Shown here: positions 37,615 to 46,233 of the stretch, one piece after another | Layout: each line of letters begins with the position of its first letter | Position numbering within the stretch: the first letter of the stretch is position 1 | Made by a program: the position numbers and the translations under genes | NCBI RefSeq assembly: GCF_014697575.1 | Contig: NZ_JACJSC010000009.1 | Coordinates: forward strand, 62,001 to 126,000 | Source: Planktothrix sp. FACHB-1365 | GTDB taxonomy: Bacteria; Cyanobacteriota; Cyanobacteriia; Cyanobacteriales; Microcoleaceae | Reading direction: 5' to 3' | DNA length: 64,000 nt | The notes under the pieces: model-generated | The model's database searches: none | The model's input: the letters and a program-made list of their open reading frames with translations, nothing else | Told to the model about the DNA's origin: nothing

Positions 37615-39282
37615 ATGAGTAAGCCCTATATGCGATGGTTGCCATCTTTTGCCTTAACAATAGCGTCTCTTTTCTTCACAACTCTACCCGCAGTTGCCGC
37701 AGAATTTATTATTGTCCCCTTGGGAAAAACAAGGATTTCTATTTCCCTAGATTCCTTAGAAAATTATGCTAATCAAGGTAAAATTAACCCTCAAGAACCT
37801 TTAGCTACTTATCTAGCATTATTAAGTCCTGAACAACAACAAAGTTTAAGACAATTTTTGCAAACCCGTTACACACCTCCCGATATTTCAATCCAACAAT
37901 TTGTTAACTCCCCCTTACTTGTGGCTTTTTTAATTCATGTTGGAAACATCATTCAAACTCAATCTGAAGAAAATGGAGCCGATGCCATTCGTGCCAGTTT
38001 AATTGATGTCGGGAATGCACCCAATGGGTTTACAGTATTAGAGGTTATGCGTCAGTTTCCCAGTCCAGAAATTCGCTTGAATGTGGAACTCGCCTTAACA
38101 ACATTAACCAAAGTTTTTGCCTTTATTCGACAAACTCATGGGGTTACACAATCTTTAGCAATATTATCAGAAATAGAAGCCCAGAAAGCAACGATTACTG
38201 ATTTTAGTAAAATGCCAGACTTGCGAATTTCAGGAAAACTTTATACGTCTACAAAACAAACCCTAACCGTCAATAATCATTACAATAATCGTCGCTTTGA
38301 AGTAGATATTTATCTTCCGAAACCTATTTCTCCAGAGGGGCAAAATTCACAGACATTATCTTATCCTGTGATTGTTATCTCTCATGGATTAGCCTCTGAT
38401 CGCTCACGATTTGAAAATTTAGCTAAACATCTCACTTCCTATGGTTTTGTAGTCGCTGTTCCTCAACATCCAGGCAGTGATTATCAGCAACTTCAATCCT
38501 TACTGAATGGAGACGCAAAAGACTTCTTTGAACCTGAACAATTTCTGGATCGACCGAGAGATATTACTGAATTACTCAACCAACTTGAAAAACTTAATTC
38601 TACTGACTTTAATCAGCAATTAAATTTACAAAATGTGGGGGTTATTGGTCATTCATTAGGAGGATATACAGCCTTAACATTAGGCGGAGCAACCCTTGAT
38701 TTCACCCAGCTTAAAACCGACTGTCAACAACCGAATATTCCCTTAAATCCTTCCCTCTTTCTTCAGTGTCGAGCGTTGGAACTTCCCCCGGAAAATTATG
38801 CGCTACAAGATCCCAGAGTCAAAGCTATTTTTATATTAAATCCGGTGAATAGTAGTATTTTAGGAAAATCGGGTTTAAGTCGAATTAAAATTCCAGTTTT
38901 CATCACAGCAAGTACCGAAGATTTTTTAGCCCCAGCGTTGTTAGAACAGTTAAATGCTTTTACTTGGTTAACTACTTCTCATAAATATTTAGTTTTGCAA
39001 AATCATGCCACTCATTTTTATGATATTACTTCTGAAAACGCATCGAAAGTATTAGGAAATACAAGTATAATTATTCCGACATCAGAAATTAGTCGCTCTT
39101 ATATTAAAGCTTTAAGTACAGCATTTTTTAAAACCTACCTTAGCCAAAATGCTCAATACAAACCCTATCTGAACGCCGCTTATACTCAAGCCATTAGTGA
39201 TCCCCTTTATCCGGTCAGTTTAATTCAATCTTTAACCCCTAACCAATTAACAAATGCAATTAATGGTATTACCTCTGAATAA
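37615..39282 (+). CDS. Secreted DUF1400 alpha/beta hydrolase, copy 2
   Basis: The 555-residue product is organised like copy 1: a signal peptide (ending LPAVAAEFI), DUF1400 (SLDSLENYANQGKINPQEPL) and a hydrolase domain with IVISHGLASDRSRFENL, nucleophile motif GVIGHSLGGYTAL and a late His in QNHATHFYDI. The acid residue probably sits in TASTEDFLAPALL. It is closest to copy 1 in lid and loop content. It lies 60 bp before copy 3. It likely acts in the periplasm; the substrate is unknown. Confidence 0.85.
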   Translation: MSKPYMRWLPSFALTIASLFFTTLPAVAAEFIIVPLGKTRISISLDSLENYANQGKINPQEPLATYLALLSPEQQQSLRQFLQTRYTPPDISIQQFVNSPLLVAFLIHVGNIIQTQSEENGADAIRASLIDVGNAPNGFTVLEVMRQFPSPEIRLNVELALTTLTKVFAFIRQTHGVTQSLAILSEIEAQKATITDFSKMPDLRISGKLYTSTKQTLTVNNHYNNRRFEVDIYLPKPISPEGQNSQTLSYPVIVISHGLASDRSRFENLAKHLTSYGFVVAVPQHPGSDYQQLQSLLNGDAKDFFEPEQFLDRPRDITELLNQLEKLNSTDFNQQLNLQNVGVIGHSLGGYTALTLGGATLDFTQLKTDCQQPNIPLNPSLFLQCRALELPPENYALQDPRVKAIFILNPVNSSILGKSGLSRIKIPVFITASTEDFLAPALLEQLNAFTWLTTSHKYLVLQNHATHFYDITSENASKVLGNTSIIIPTSEISRSYIKALSTAFFKTYLSQNAQYKPYLNAAYTQAISDPLYPVSLIQSLTPNQLTNAINGITSE

Positions 39283-39341
39283 CTTTACAGAATTAAAACT
39301 TTAATGATAATATCAGGTTATTCATTTTATTCTAATACCCC

Positions 39342-41027
39342 ATGAAACCACCGATTAAACAAGAGAATAATAGAAAATACACTCAAAACCAGAAAAATAT
39401 CGGCTTTCTCGGCTTCCAATTCTTCAAATTTTTATTAGGAATAATATCCAGTTTAAGTGCCATAACCAGTTCAGCAGTTGCGACTGAAACAATTGCGATT
39501 CGGTATAATATTGGTACAGCTTTTATTTCTGTTAAAGACTTAGAAAATTTTGCAAAAACGGGAAATATTTCTCCCGTTTTATCGATTTATGGCAAAGTTT
39601 TGAAGGTTGAAGATGCTGAAAAACTACGTCAACTTTTATTGACTCCGATGACCGCCAGCCCTTGGAGTATTGAACAATTTAATAACACGGCTATGGGTAT
39701 GACAATGTTAACTCGCTTTGGGAATTTTATCCAAACAGATAACGGTGACAATGGTGTAACGGCTCTAAAAACGGCAATTAATCAAGCTTCTCAACTACCC
39801 GGAGGTTTGACTTTACTGGGGGTTTTAGAAAAATTTCCGGGTCAAACCCTACAAATTGATGTTAACTTTGCTGTAGAAGCTATTAGAGATTTATCTCAAG
39901 TCATTTATGAAGATAAATCTGTCATGAATTGGATTAACCAACAGGCGAAAACACAAATCGATAATCCTGCTATTAATAACCGACCCACTCAATTGAAAGA
40001 GCCGGGTACAATTCAATGGAAAAAAGAAACCTTTACTTATGAACATCCTCAACGAAATATTTCTTCTCCGGTTGATGTTTATATCCCTCAAGTTTCTACT
40101 CCGACTCCGGTAATTGTGATTTCTCATGGTTTGGGTTCCGACCGAACGACGTTTAAATATTTAGCCGAACATTTAGCTTCTCATGGGTATTTTGTTGCCG
40201 TTCCTGAACATTTAGAAACCAGTGCAAATGGGTTGGCTAATTTCTTAGCCGGGAATGCTCCTCCTCCTGGCCCAGAAGTCTTTATTAATCGTCCCTTAGA
40301 TATTACTTCTGTTCTCAATCTTTTAGAACAAAAAGCTAAAAATTCTGAATTTCCCAGTCCTTTACTGTTAAATAATGTTGGGGTTTTAGGTCAATCTTAT
40401 GGCGGTTATACGGCTTTAGCGGTAGGGGGTGCAGGATTTAATAGCAGTAAAATTAATCAAGAGTGTGCAGAGTCTGTTAACCGACAACTCACCTTAAATA
40501 TTTCAATATTACTGCAATGTCAAGCTAGTTCCGTTGCTAATAAAGGTCAAGATCTTAAAGATGAACGAGTAAAAGCAATTATTGCTATTAATCCCATTAC
40601 CAGTGTTGTTTTTGGTCAAGAAGGGATGAGTCAAATCAAAATTCCGGTCTTAATGATTGGGGGTAGTGATGATTATATCGCTCCCGCAGTGCCTGAACAA
40701 ATTTATCCCTTTTCTTGGTTAACCAGTCCAAATAAATACTTAATTTTATTAGATCGAGGAACCCATTTTTCCTTCTTAGAACCTGGAGAAAAATCCGTTC
40801 TTCCGGTTCCTCCTCAATTAATAGGCCCAGAACCTGAATTAGCTTTTCCTTATTTGAAAGCAATTAGTTTGGTATTTTTTAATCGTTATATTCGCAATCA
40901 AACTGAATATTTACCTTATTTGAATGCGGGTTATATTCAGAGAGGAGAAACTTCTCCTTTTAGTTTAACTATTGTTAATTCTTTAACCCAAGAGAACATT
41001 GAATCAGCCATTAATCAACATCGTTAA
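39342..41027 (+). CDS. Secreted DUF1400 alpha/beta hydrolase, copy 3
   Basis: The 561-residue product is the most diverged of the three. It has a longer, basic N-terminus before its hydrophobic signal segment (FLLGIISSLSAITSSAVATE). DUF1400 follows (SVKDLENFAKTGNISPVL), then the hydrolase domain. The nucleophile elbow is GVLGQSYGGYTAL with Gln in place of the usual His before Ser, the oxyanion part is VIVISHGLGSDRTTFKYL, and the acid/His pair is seen as GGSDDYIAP and RGTHFSFLE. All catalytic elements remain, so it is probably active with different specificity. Confidence 0.85.
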   Translation: MKPPIKQENNRKYTQNQKNIGFLGFQFFKFLLGIISSLSAITSSAVATETIAIRYNIGTAFISVKDLENFAKTGNISPVLSIYGKVLKVEDAEKLRQLLLTPMTASPWSIEQFNNTAMGMTMLTRFGNFIQTDNGDNGVTALKTAINQASQLPGGLTLLGVLEKFPGQTLQIDVNFAVEAIRDLSQVIYEDKSVMNWINQQAKTQIDNPAINNRPTQLKEPGTIQWKKETFTYEHPQRNISSPVDVYIPQVSTPTPVIVISHGLGSDRTTFKYLAEHLASHGYFVAVPEHLETSANGLANFLAGNAPPPGPEVFINRPLDITSVLNLLEQKAKNSEFPSPLLLNNVGVLGQSYGGYTALAVGGAGFNSSKINQECAESVNRQLTLNISILLQCQASSVANKGQDLKDERVKAIIAINPITSVVFGQEGMSQIKIPVLMIGGSDDYIAPAVPEQIYPFSWLTSPNKYLILLDRGTHFSFLEPGEKSVLPVPPQLIGPEPELAFPYLKAISLVFFNRYIRNQTEYLPYLNAGYIQRGETSPFSLTIVNSLTQENIESAINQHR

Positions 41028-41043
41028 TTGTCGTTGATAGGCA

Positions 41044-41094
41044 AAAGTATTACCTCTGCTCCATCAAATCAAAAGGAAACAGGGGTAATACTTT
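41044..41094. terminator. Bidirectional terminator-like inverted repeat
   Basis: AAAGTATTACC (41044-41054) and GGTAATACTTT (41084-41094) are perfect 11-bp arms around a 29-nt centre. They lie between the end of the DUF1400 cluster and the convergent DUF1350 gene. There is no long T-run, so termination is inferred from position. Confidence 0.55.
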
Positions 41095-41143
41095 GGGCTG
41101 TTTTATAAAGGGAATTAGGAAACTTTAGTTTCTGCGTCCCCAT

Positions 41144-41953
41144 TTAAACAGACATTAAAGGATTTAACCAATACAAAATTTGTTTTTTGAGTTGATTCAA
41201 ATCTTGATAAACCGCTTGTTTAATCCATTGACCAACAGCATCGAAGGGGGTAAAGGTTTCTCCTACTGACCAGCTAACATTTTGACCGAGGGGAGTTTGA
41301 TGATCACCGTTGAGTTTTTGCAACGTTGTTAACCCTGGAAACCGTTGATCTAAAATTTGATGTAAGTTAGATGTTTGATCAATCGTATCTTTAGAAAACT
41401 TAATTAAAAGATTCCGTCGAATTTGATAGCGATCGCTAACTAAACGATTTGTTTCTTCAGGAGAAGGGGTAAATTCTACATCCATCACTTGAGAAATTTG
41501 TTCAACCAAAGGAATTGATTGACGAGCGGCATAATTATTAAATGAGATTAAAATATTACCGGATCTTTCTATGGGAAATAAAGAACCCATTAACAAATGT
41601 ACTTTACATCCCATACTATGTCCTAATCCATAAATTGGTAACCCTCGCCGTTTTAAGAATTGCAGATCATATAAATCTTCTAACCCATCTTCAAATGTCC
41701 ATAAAACTTCTTTAGCAATGGCAGTATGATCGAGGGTATTGACAAAAGGAGTCGCAACAATTGCATAACCTTGATGTGCTAATTCTTCTAATAAGCAACG
41801 ATAGGTTAAATGGGGTGCTGTTGCCACAAATGCCCCTCCTAAAAAATGCAGTATTGCTTGAGGGCGAGGGGGAATTAAAACCCAATTTCCAGAAATTGAA
41901 AGCCAGTCCATGAACCCTTTTATATTATAATTTGTTTTAACCTCTGGAGCCAT
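41144..41953 (-). CDS. DUF1350-family protein (alpha/beta-hydrolase-like)
   Basis: The product has about 269 residues. Features of DUF1350, a cyanobacterial and plastid family, are visible: GNWVLIPPRPQAILHFLGGA, FVATAPHLTYRCLLEELA and IYGLGHSMGCKVHLLMGS. The last holds a GxSxG-like elbow (GHSMG). There is no signal peptide. I chose the ATG at 41953 (MAPEVKTNYN) over the upstream ATG at 41983. Function is unknown; a lipid- or pigment-related hydrolase is speculation. Confidence 0.8.
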   Translation of the reverse strand: MAPEVKTNYNIKGFMDWLSISGNWVLIPPRPQAILHFLGGAFVATAPHLTYRCLLEELAHQGYAIVATPFVNTLDHTAIAKEVLWTFEDGLEDLYDLQFLKRRGLPIYGLGHSMGCKVHLLMGSLFPIERSGNILISFNNYAARQSIPLVEQISQVMDVEFTPSPEETNRLVSDRYQIRRNLLIKFSKDTIDQTSNLHQILDQRFPGLTTLQKLNGDHQTPLGQNVSWSVGETFTPFDAVGQWIKQAVYQDLNQLKKQILYWLNPLMSV

Positions 41954-42023
41954 GATTCTGACTTTTTTACAGAGGGTTTTCAATGTATGTTACCTAATTT
42001 TTAGACTTTTGGGTTAATCTAAA

Positions 42024-42614
42024 TTATGCTTTAGTTCGATGAGATTGAGCCAGCATTTGTGCAGCGAAGACACCGCCGATAAATCCAAATAAATGCCCTT
42101 GCCAAGAAATCCCATATTGTAAGGGTAAAATTCCCCAAACTAAGCCTCCATAGAGCCAACCTACCAGTAAGGATAACGCAATAGAAACGAAACTGCGTTC
42201 AAAAAATCCTCTTAATAGCAAAAATCCTAAATATCCAAAAATAACGCCACTGGCCCCAATATGAATGGTATAGGGAGAACCAAATAACCACACTCCTAAA
42301 CCACTAACCATCATGGTTATAAATGTGACTACAAAAAAATCTTTAACACCCCGCAGCATGACAAACCAACCCAATGTAATTAAAGGTAAAGTATTAGCTG
42401 CTAAATGATGAAAATTCCCATGTAAAAAGGGAGCGAAAAAAATGCCTTCTAACCCTTGGAAACTATGGGGACGAATCCTTAAGCGATTTAATGTGCCTCT
42501 AAATACAAAAAAATCAATAATTTCAATAATCCACAGCAATGCCACAATTCCCCCTAAAATGAGGATATGGCTTTTGAGTTCCTGGGTGAGTGAGGTTTCG
42601 GTTTGATGAGACAT
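42024..42614 (-). CDS. Rhomboid intramembrane serine protease
   Basis: The 196-residue product has six transmembrane segments. The catalytic dyad is present: Ser122 in IGASGVIFG and His174 in WQGHLFGFIGG. The loop before helix 2 has the rhomboid features HGNFHHLAANT. It cleaves transmembrane substrates in the plane of the membrane; the natural substrate is unknown. It is transcribed leftward, 70 bp upstream of the DUF1350 gene, and may share its mRNA. Confidence 0.93.
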   Translation of the reverse strand: MSHQTETSLTQELKSHILILGGIVALLWIIEIIDFFVFRGTLNRLRIRPHSFQGLEGIFFAPFLHGNFHHLAANTLPLITLGWFVMLRGVKDFFVVTFITMMVSGLGVWLFGSPYTIHIGASGVIFGYLGFLLLRGFFERSFVSIALSLLVGWLYGGLVWGILPLQYGISWQGHLFGFIGGVFAAQMLAQSHRTKA

Positions 42615-42727
42615 AATGGTTCAGACTTTAAAGATCAGGGGTTTGGGTTAACTACAAAACTAGCTTTCGTGGTTTCGCATTCGGCTATTATCAATTATAT
42701 GATAATCAAAAATCGAGTCAATTGCCC

Positions 42728-43297
42728 ATGAAAGACGTTCTATTAGGAAAATATCTCAGCTTAAATCATTTTTGCACCTGTACAAATACTTATCAAAAAT
42801 ATTCAGATCAAATTAATCCTTATCCTAATTCTGAAGAATCTATTCAAGCTTTAAAAGCGTTAAATTATTATATTATTGATCCCGTTATTGATTATTATAG
42901 TTTGGCTAGATTTCAGCTTACCTATGGTTTTTGTTCCCATAATTTAAGAATTTATTTGGAGAAAAAAGATCCGATAACCGGATTAAAAAATGGTCGAGTT
43001 GCTCCTAACCTTGATCAACATATTGCCCATGAAGTTAAACAGAATGGAGAGTATTACTGTAAACGATTAGGAGCCGCTTGTGATTTTCTGATTTTAGAAT
43101 TAGAGAGTGATCAATTAGTTGATTGGATTTTACAAAAACGGCTTCCCTTTGATTCTCTCTATTTTTATGGTAAAAATCGACCGATTCATATTAGTTATGG
43201 CCCCGAACAAAAACGAAGTATTTGGACATTTACCTCTACTGGTAAACCGACTCAAAAAGGAATTGAAGTTTGGGTTAAAATAGCAAAAGAGTTCTGA
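42728..43297 (+). CDS. Conserved protein with M15-peptidase-like motifs
   Basis: The product has about 189 residues and no signal peptide. Three spaced motifs resemble the zinc site of M15 (D-Ala-D-Ala carboxypeptidase-type) enzymes: QHIAHE, RLGAACDFLI (G-x-A-x-D-F) and RPIHISYG, with a preceding conserved region LTYGFCSHNL. The His-to-Asp distance is longer than in typical M15 members, so this is a tentative link. It starts at the ATG at 42728; a TTG two codons earlier is less likely. It is divergent from the rhomboid gene. Confidence 0.55.
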   Translation: MKDVLLGKYLSLNHFCTCTNTYQKYSDQINPYPNSEESIQALKALNYYIIDPVIDYYSLARFQLTYGFCSHNLRIYLEKKDPITGLKNGRVAPNLDQHIAHEVKQNGEYYCKRLGAACDFLILELESDQLVDWILQKRLPFDSLYFYGKNRPIHISYGPEQKRSIWTFTSTGKPTQKGIEVWVKIAKEF

Positions 43298-43397
43298 TTC
43301 ATCAGTTTCATTTAGGGAGGGGAATGGCTTAAAATGATCAACTTCTGATGTTGTTTTTAATTTCAGTCAACACCAGAAGTGATTTTGTTGAGTTAAA

Positions 43398-43703
43398 TTA
43401 AACGGTTAATTGACATTGAGGACAATTGCATCCTGTAATAGCAATATTGCTGTGATCTGTCGTTTTCCAGGTTGAAGCTAAGGTAGCAGAAATTTGATTG
43501 AGGCTGATGTCTTTTTCAATACCCTGATTCAGGGAAATTTGAGGTGTTACAAAGGCAACTTTAGTACGAATGATGGGGATGAATTGAGCCATTAACTGAT
43601 GAGTATGCCGTGAATTTAAAACGGGTTGTACGATTGCTAACATAGAGACAATCAGAACACTGAAGGTTAAGATAAAAATTGGGAATTTTCTGAGCAATTT
43701 CAT
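43398..43703 (-). CDS. Small secreted or membrane-anchored protein with Cys-rich tail
   Basis: The product has 101 residues from the ATG at 43703 (MKLLRKFPIF). The N-terminus is a signal or anchor helix (FILTFSVLIVSMLAIV). The C-terminus ends GCNCPQCQLTV, with three closely spaced Cys. I do not recognise it. The tail could bind metal or form disulfides. An upstream ATG at 43787 would add 28 residues that do not look like a better start. Confidence 0.55.
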   Translation of the reverse strand: MKLLRKFPIFILTFSVLIVSMLAIVQPVLNSRHTHQLMAQFIPIIRTKVAFVTPQISLNQGIEKDISLNQISATLASTWKTTDHSNIAITGCNCPQCQLTV

Positions 43704-43963
43704 AGCTAAAATGATCACAATATTGGGTTTTAACCTGTTACCTATTTGGGTGAATCGGATCAGGATGATGTACCCATTATAGAGCAAGTCTGAATTCAGT
43801 GTAAAAACTCATCAATACCAAAGGTGAGGGTTTGAACAACAGCAGATGTTCTGTAAAAGTTAAACAAAAACCAAATTACACCCTCAAATTGTTAATCTAG
43901 CTTAAACTGGATTAAATCAACTGATCCCAAAATTTGTAAATATTTATTAAAGGATGATCAATC

Positions 43964-44503
43964 ATGAAAATTACTTTATCTCACTTGATGATTTGGCTCC
44001 TCGCTATCAGTGGAGCGTTCACCGCTTTATCTGCGATTACATTAGCAGGTGGCCCCCCTCCCGGTAAACCAGTACAACCACAAGCAGCACCTGCCACAAC
44101 ACCCTCTAATTCTAATTCTAATTCTAATTCTAATTCTAATTCTAATTCTTCTAATGCTGAAAAAAATAATATTCCCCCTCAATTTCCTTTACCCAGTGCA
44201 AGAGTTGGTGCAGTCAATGGAGTTGTCACCCTTAAATTAATTAATAATGCTAATGTACCCATTAAATATCAAGTGATTGGGGGAACTCGTGAAGAATGGT
44301 TAGTGCAAAATTCTACCATTCAAGTACAAGGTTCACCTCCGATTACGTTAACCTATCGCCGCCAAGATGGAGGTTTATTACTTGTTCAACCCAAGCAAAC
44401 TTCCCCTGGAGTTTTAGAAGTTCAATTCCGAGTGACCAATGATTTCAATATTGATACGAGATCTCTCAATATTACGGAAACAGGAAGTGTATTTTTGAAT
44501 TAA
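43964..44503 (+). CDS. Secreted protein with Ser-Asn repeat linker
   Basis: The product has 179 residues. A signal peptide (about 1-28, ILSH-like start, ending ALSAITLAGG) is followed by a Pro/Gly/Ala stretch, an (SN)7 linker, and a beta-rich C-terminal domain (VGAVNGVVTLKLINNANVPI, then a Y-Q-V strand, ITLTYRRQDGGLLLVQP). The linker suggests separate surface and anchor parts. The family is unknown to me. RBS AGGATGATC lies just before the ATG. Confidence 0.65.
   Translation: MKITLSHLMIWLLAISGAFTALSAITLAGGPPPGKPVQPQAAPATTPSNSNSNSNSNSNSNSSNAEKNNIPPQFPLPSARVGAVNGVVTLKLINNANVPIKYQVIGGTREEWLVQNSTIQVQGSPPITLTYRRQDGGLLLVQPKQTSPGVLEVQFRVTNDFNIDTRSLNITETGSVFLN
44105..44146. repeat. In-frame hexanucleotide tandem repeat
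   Basis: Seven copies of TCTAAT encode (Ser-Asn)7 inside the secreted protein gene at 43964. The repeat is in frame, and changes by whole units keep the frame, so the linker length can vary between strains. Confidence 0.9.
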
Positions 44504-44529
44504 TTTCGATTCGCATTTTTCCTGCCAAT

Positions 44530-45198
44530 TTAAGGCTTTAATATTTGTTGATCGGGATTTTGCTCTAACTGAGAAGCTAAACTCTTTTCATTAAGATAAA
44601 TTTCCCGAATATCAGTGGGTAAATTTTCCTCTAATGTGCGATAAGCTCCATTCAATAGTTCTTTAACTTCATTCGGAGAAACAGACTCTCCCTCGGCTTG
44701 TAAGTAAGCTGAAATTCGAGTTTCACTCCAATGAAAAGTTTGCGCCATGACGAGAATTAACCTTAATAAAGGTTCCATTCGATCTAATACTAATCCCACA
44801 TAACACCACAGAGGAGGGGGTGCTGCGGATAAAGAATATTGAATTGATTCTACAGGGGGTAACTCGGCTTGATTAATACAAACTGCGGTAACATTAATTA
44901 ACCAGTTTTGTAGCGTGGTTCCCCCGTCTGTATTCTCTTGTTCCCTTAAATTTAAAGGACGCATTTCATAAAAAATATGCCGCCAGGTTTGAGAAAATAA
45001 ATAATCGGCTTGTACAGGAGATCGTACCGAATGACGAATTAATGTATAGACAATTAAACCATAGCGGCAGAAAATAGCAACAAAGTATTTCCCCTGATCA
45101 GGATAATTCTGAAACAGAGTTAACAATTCCTGGTCTTTGTGATGAAATAGAGATTTGACCAGGGGATGATTTGATTCAGGTAAGTGAAGCGTTTGCAC
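44530..45198 (-). CDS. Sigma-factor-like regulatory protein (tentative)
   Basis: The product has 222 residues and no membrane segment. The N-terminal half (QELLTLFQNYPDQGKYFVAI, then DYLFSQTWRHIFYEM) is reminiscent of sigma-70 region 2 of ECF-type factors. The C-terminal half (FHWSETRISAYLQAEGESVS, PNEVKELLNGAYRTLEENL) could be a region-4-like helix-turn-helix. Key promoter-binding residues cannot be judged by eye. It is divergent from potB. An alternative is an unrelated helical protein. Confidence 0.5.
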   Translation of the reverse strand: MQTLHLPESNHPLVKSLFHHKDQELLTLFQNYPDQGKYFVAIFCRYGLIVYTLIRHSVRSPVQADYLFSQTWRHIFYEMRPLNLREQENTDGGTTLQNWLINVTAVCINQAELPPVESIQYSLSAAPPPLWCYVGLVLDRMEPLLRLILVMAQTFHWSETRISAYLQAEGESVSPNEVKELLNGAYRTLEENLPTDIREIYLNEKSLASQLEQNPDQQILKP

Positions 45199-45340
45199 GG
45201 CAACTCACAGCGAATTTTAGCTGGATAGTGTTTTCCCGTTGCATGATAGCTGATTTTGGATCAGAAATCAACTCTTGAACCTTAATTTATTCTTGGCTGA
45301 CCTCCTCATCCTTTGACTCTAATATTCTTAATTTTGATTT

Positions 45341-46225
45341 ATGGCTTTCTTACTGCAAAAACCATCTCATTCAACCCTAGAAACCCGAAAAACAAAAAAC
45401 TTATTGCTCTTATTACTTCCTCCTACAATTTGGTTACTTGTTTTTTTTATTATTCCTCTGGTGATTGTCTTTATTTATAGTTTTTTACAACGAGGAACTT
45501 ATGGCGGAGTCACTTGGGAATTTACCTGGAGCAATTATCAAAGGTTAGCCAATGATTTATACCTAAATATTTTTTGGCGTTCCCTCGGACTAGCAGCATT
45601 AACAACTTTAATTTGCTTAATCATTGGTTATCCCTTAGCCTTTTTTATTGCTACTGCTTCTCCCCGTTGGCGAAATCTCCTTTTGTTTTTAGTGATTATT
45701 CCCTTCTGGACAAATTTCCTAGTGAGAACCTATGCTTGGATTATTATTTTGCGTTCTGAAGGTCTGATTAATACCGTTCTTCAAAGTTTAAATTTAATCC
45801 AAGAACCTTTAAACTTACTGTTTACTCCCTTTGCTGTTATTATAGGTCTAATTTATGGTTATTTACCCTTTATGATTCTACCCCTCTATGCAACGATTGA
45901 ACGATTAAACTTTTCTTTAGTTGAAGCAGCCCAAGATTTAGGTGCAAACGATATTAGAACATTTTTGAGAATTATTTTACCCTTAACTTATCCTGGAATT
46001 ATTGCCGGATCTATTTTGGTTTTTATTCCGGCTTTAGGTGCATTTATTACCCCCGATATTCTCGGAGGGGCAAAAACAGTTATGGTGGGTAATTTAATTC
46101 AAAATCAATTTTTACAAGCTCGTCATTGGCCTTTTGGGTCAGCCTTATCAATGGGATTAATGATTTTAGTCTTAATTCCGGTCATGATTTATTTTCGTAG
46201 TTCTAATTCAGAAAATTCTCTTTAA
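45341..46225 (+). CDS. potB: Spermidine/putrescine ABC transporter permease PotB
   Basis: This is an inner-membrane permease of the polyamine importer. The 294-residue product has about six transmembrane helices, starting LLPPTIWLLVFFIIPLVIVF. The EAA loop that contacts the ATPase is LVEAAQDLGANDIRTFLRII. It is the first gene of a four-gene unit (potB-potC-potD-potA), with potC starting 9 bp after its stop. It is divergent from the sigma-like gene. Confidence 0.92.
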   Translation: MAFLLQKPSHSTLETRKTKNLLLLLLPPTIWLLVFFIIPLVIVFIYSFLQRGTYGGVTWEFTWSNYQRLANDLYLNIFWRSLGLAALTTLICLIIGYPLAFFIATASPRWRNLLLFLVIIPFWTNFLVRTYAWIIILRSEGLINTVLQSLNLIQEPLNLLFTPFAVIIGLIYGYLPFMILPLYATIERLNFSLVEAAQDLGANDIRTFLRIILPLTYPGIIAGSILVFIPALGAFITPDILGGAKTVMVGNLIQNQFLQARHWPFGSALSMGLMILVLIPVMIYFRSSNSENSL

Positions 46226-46233
46226 TAAATATA

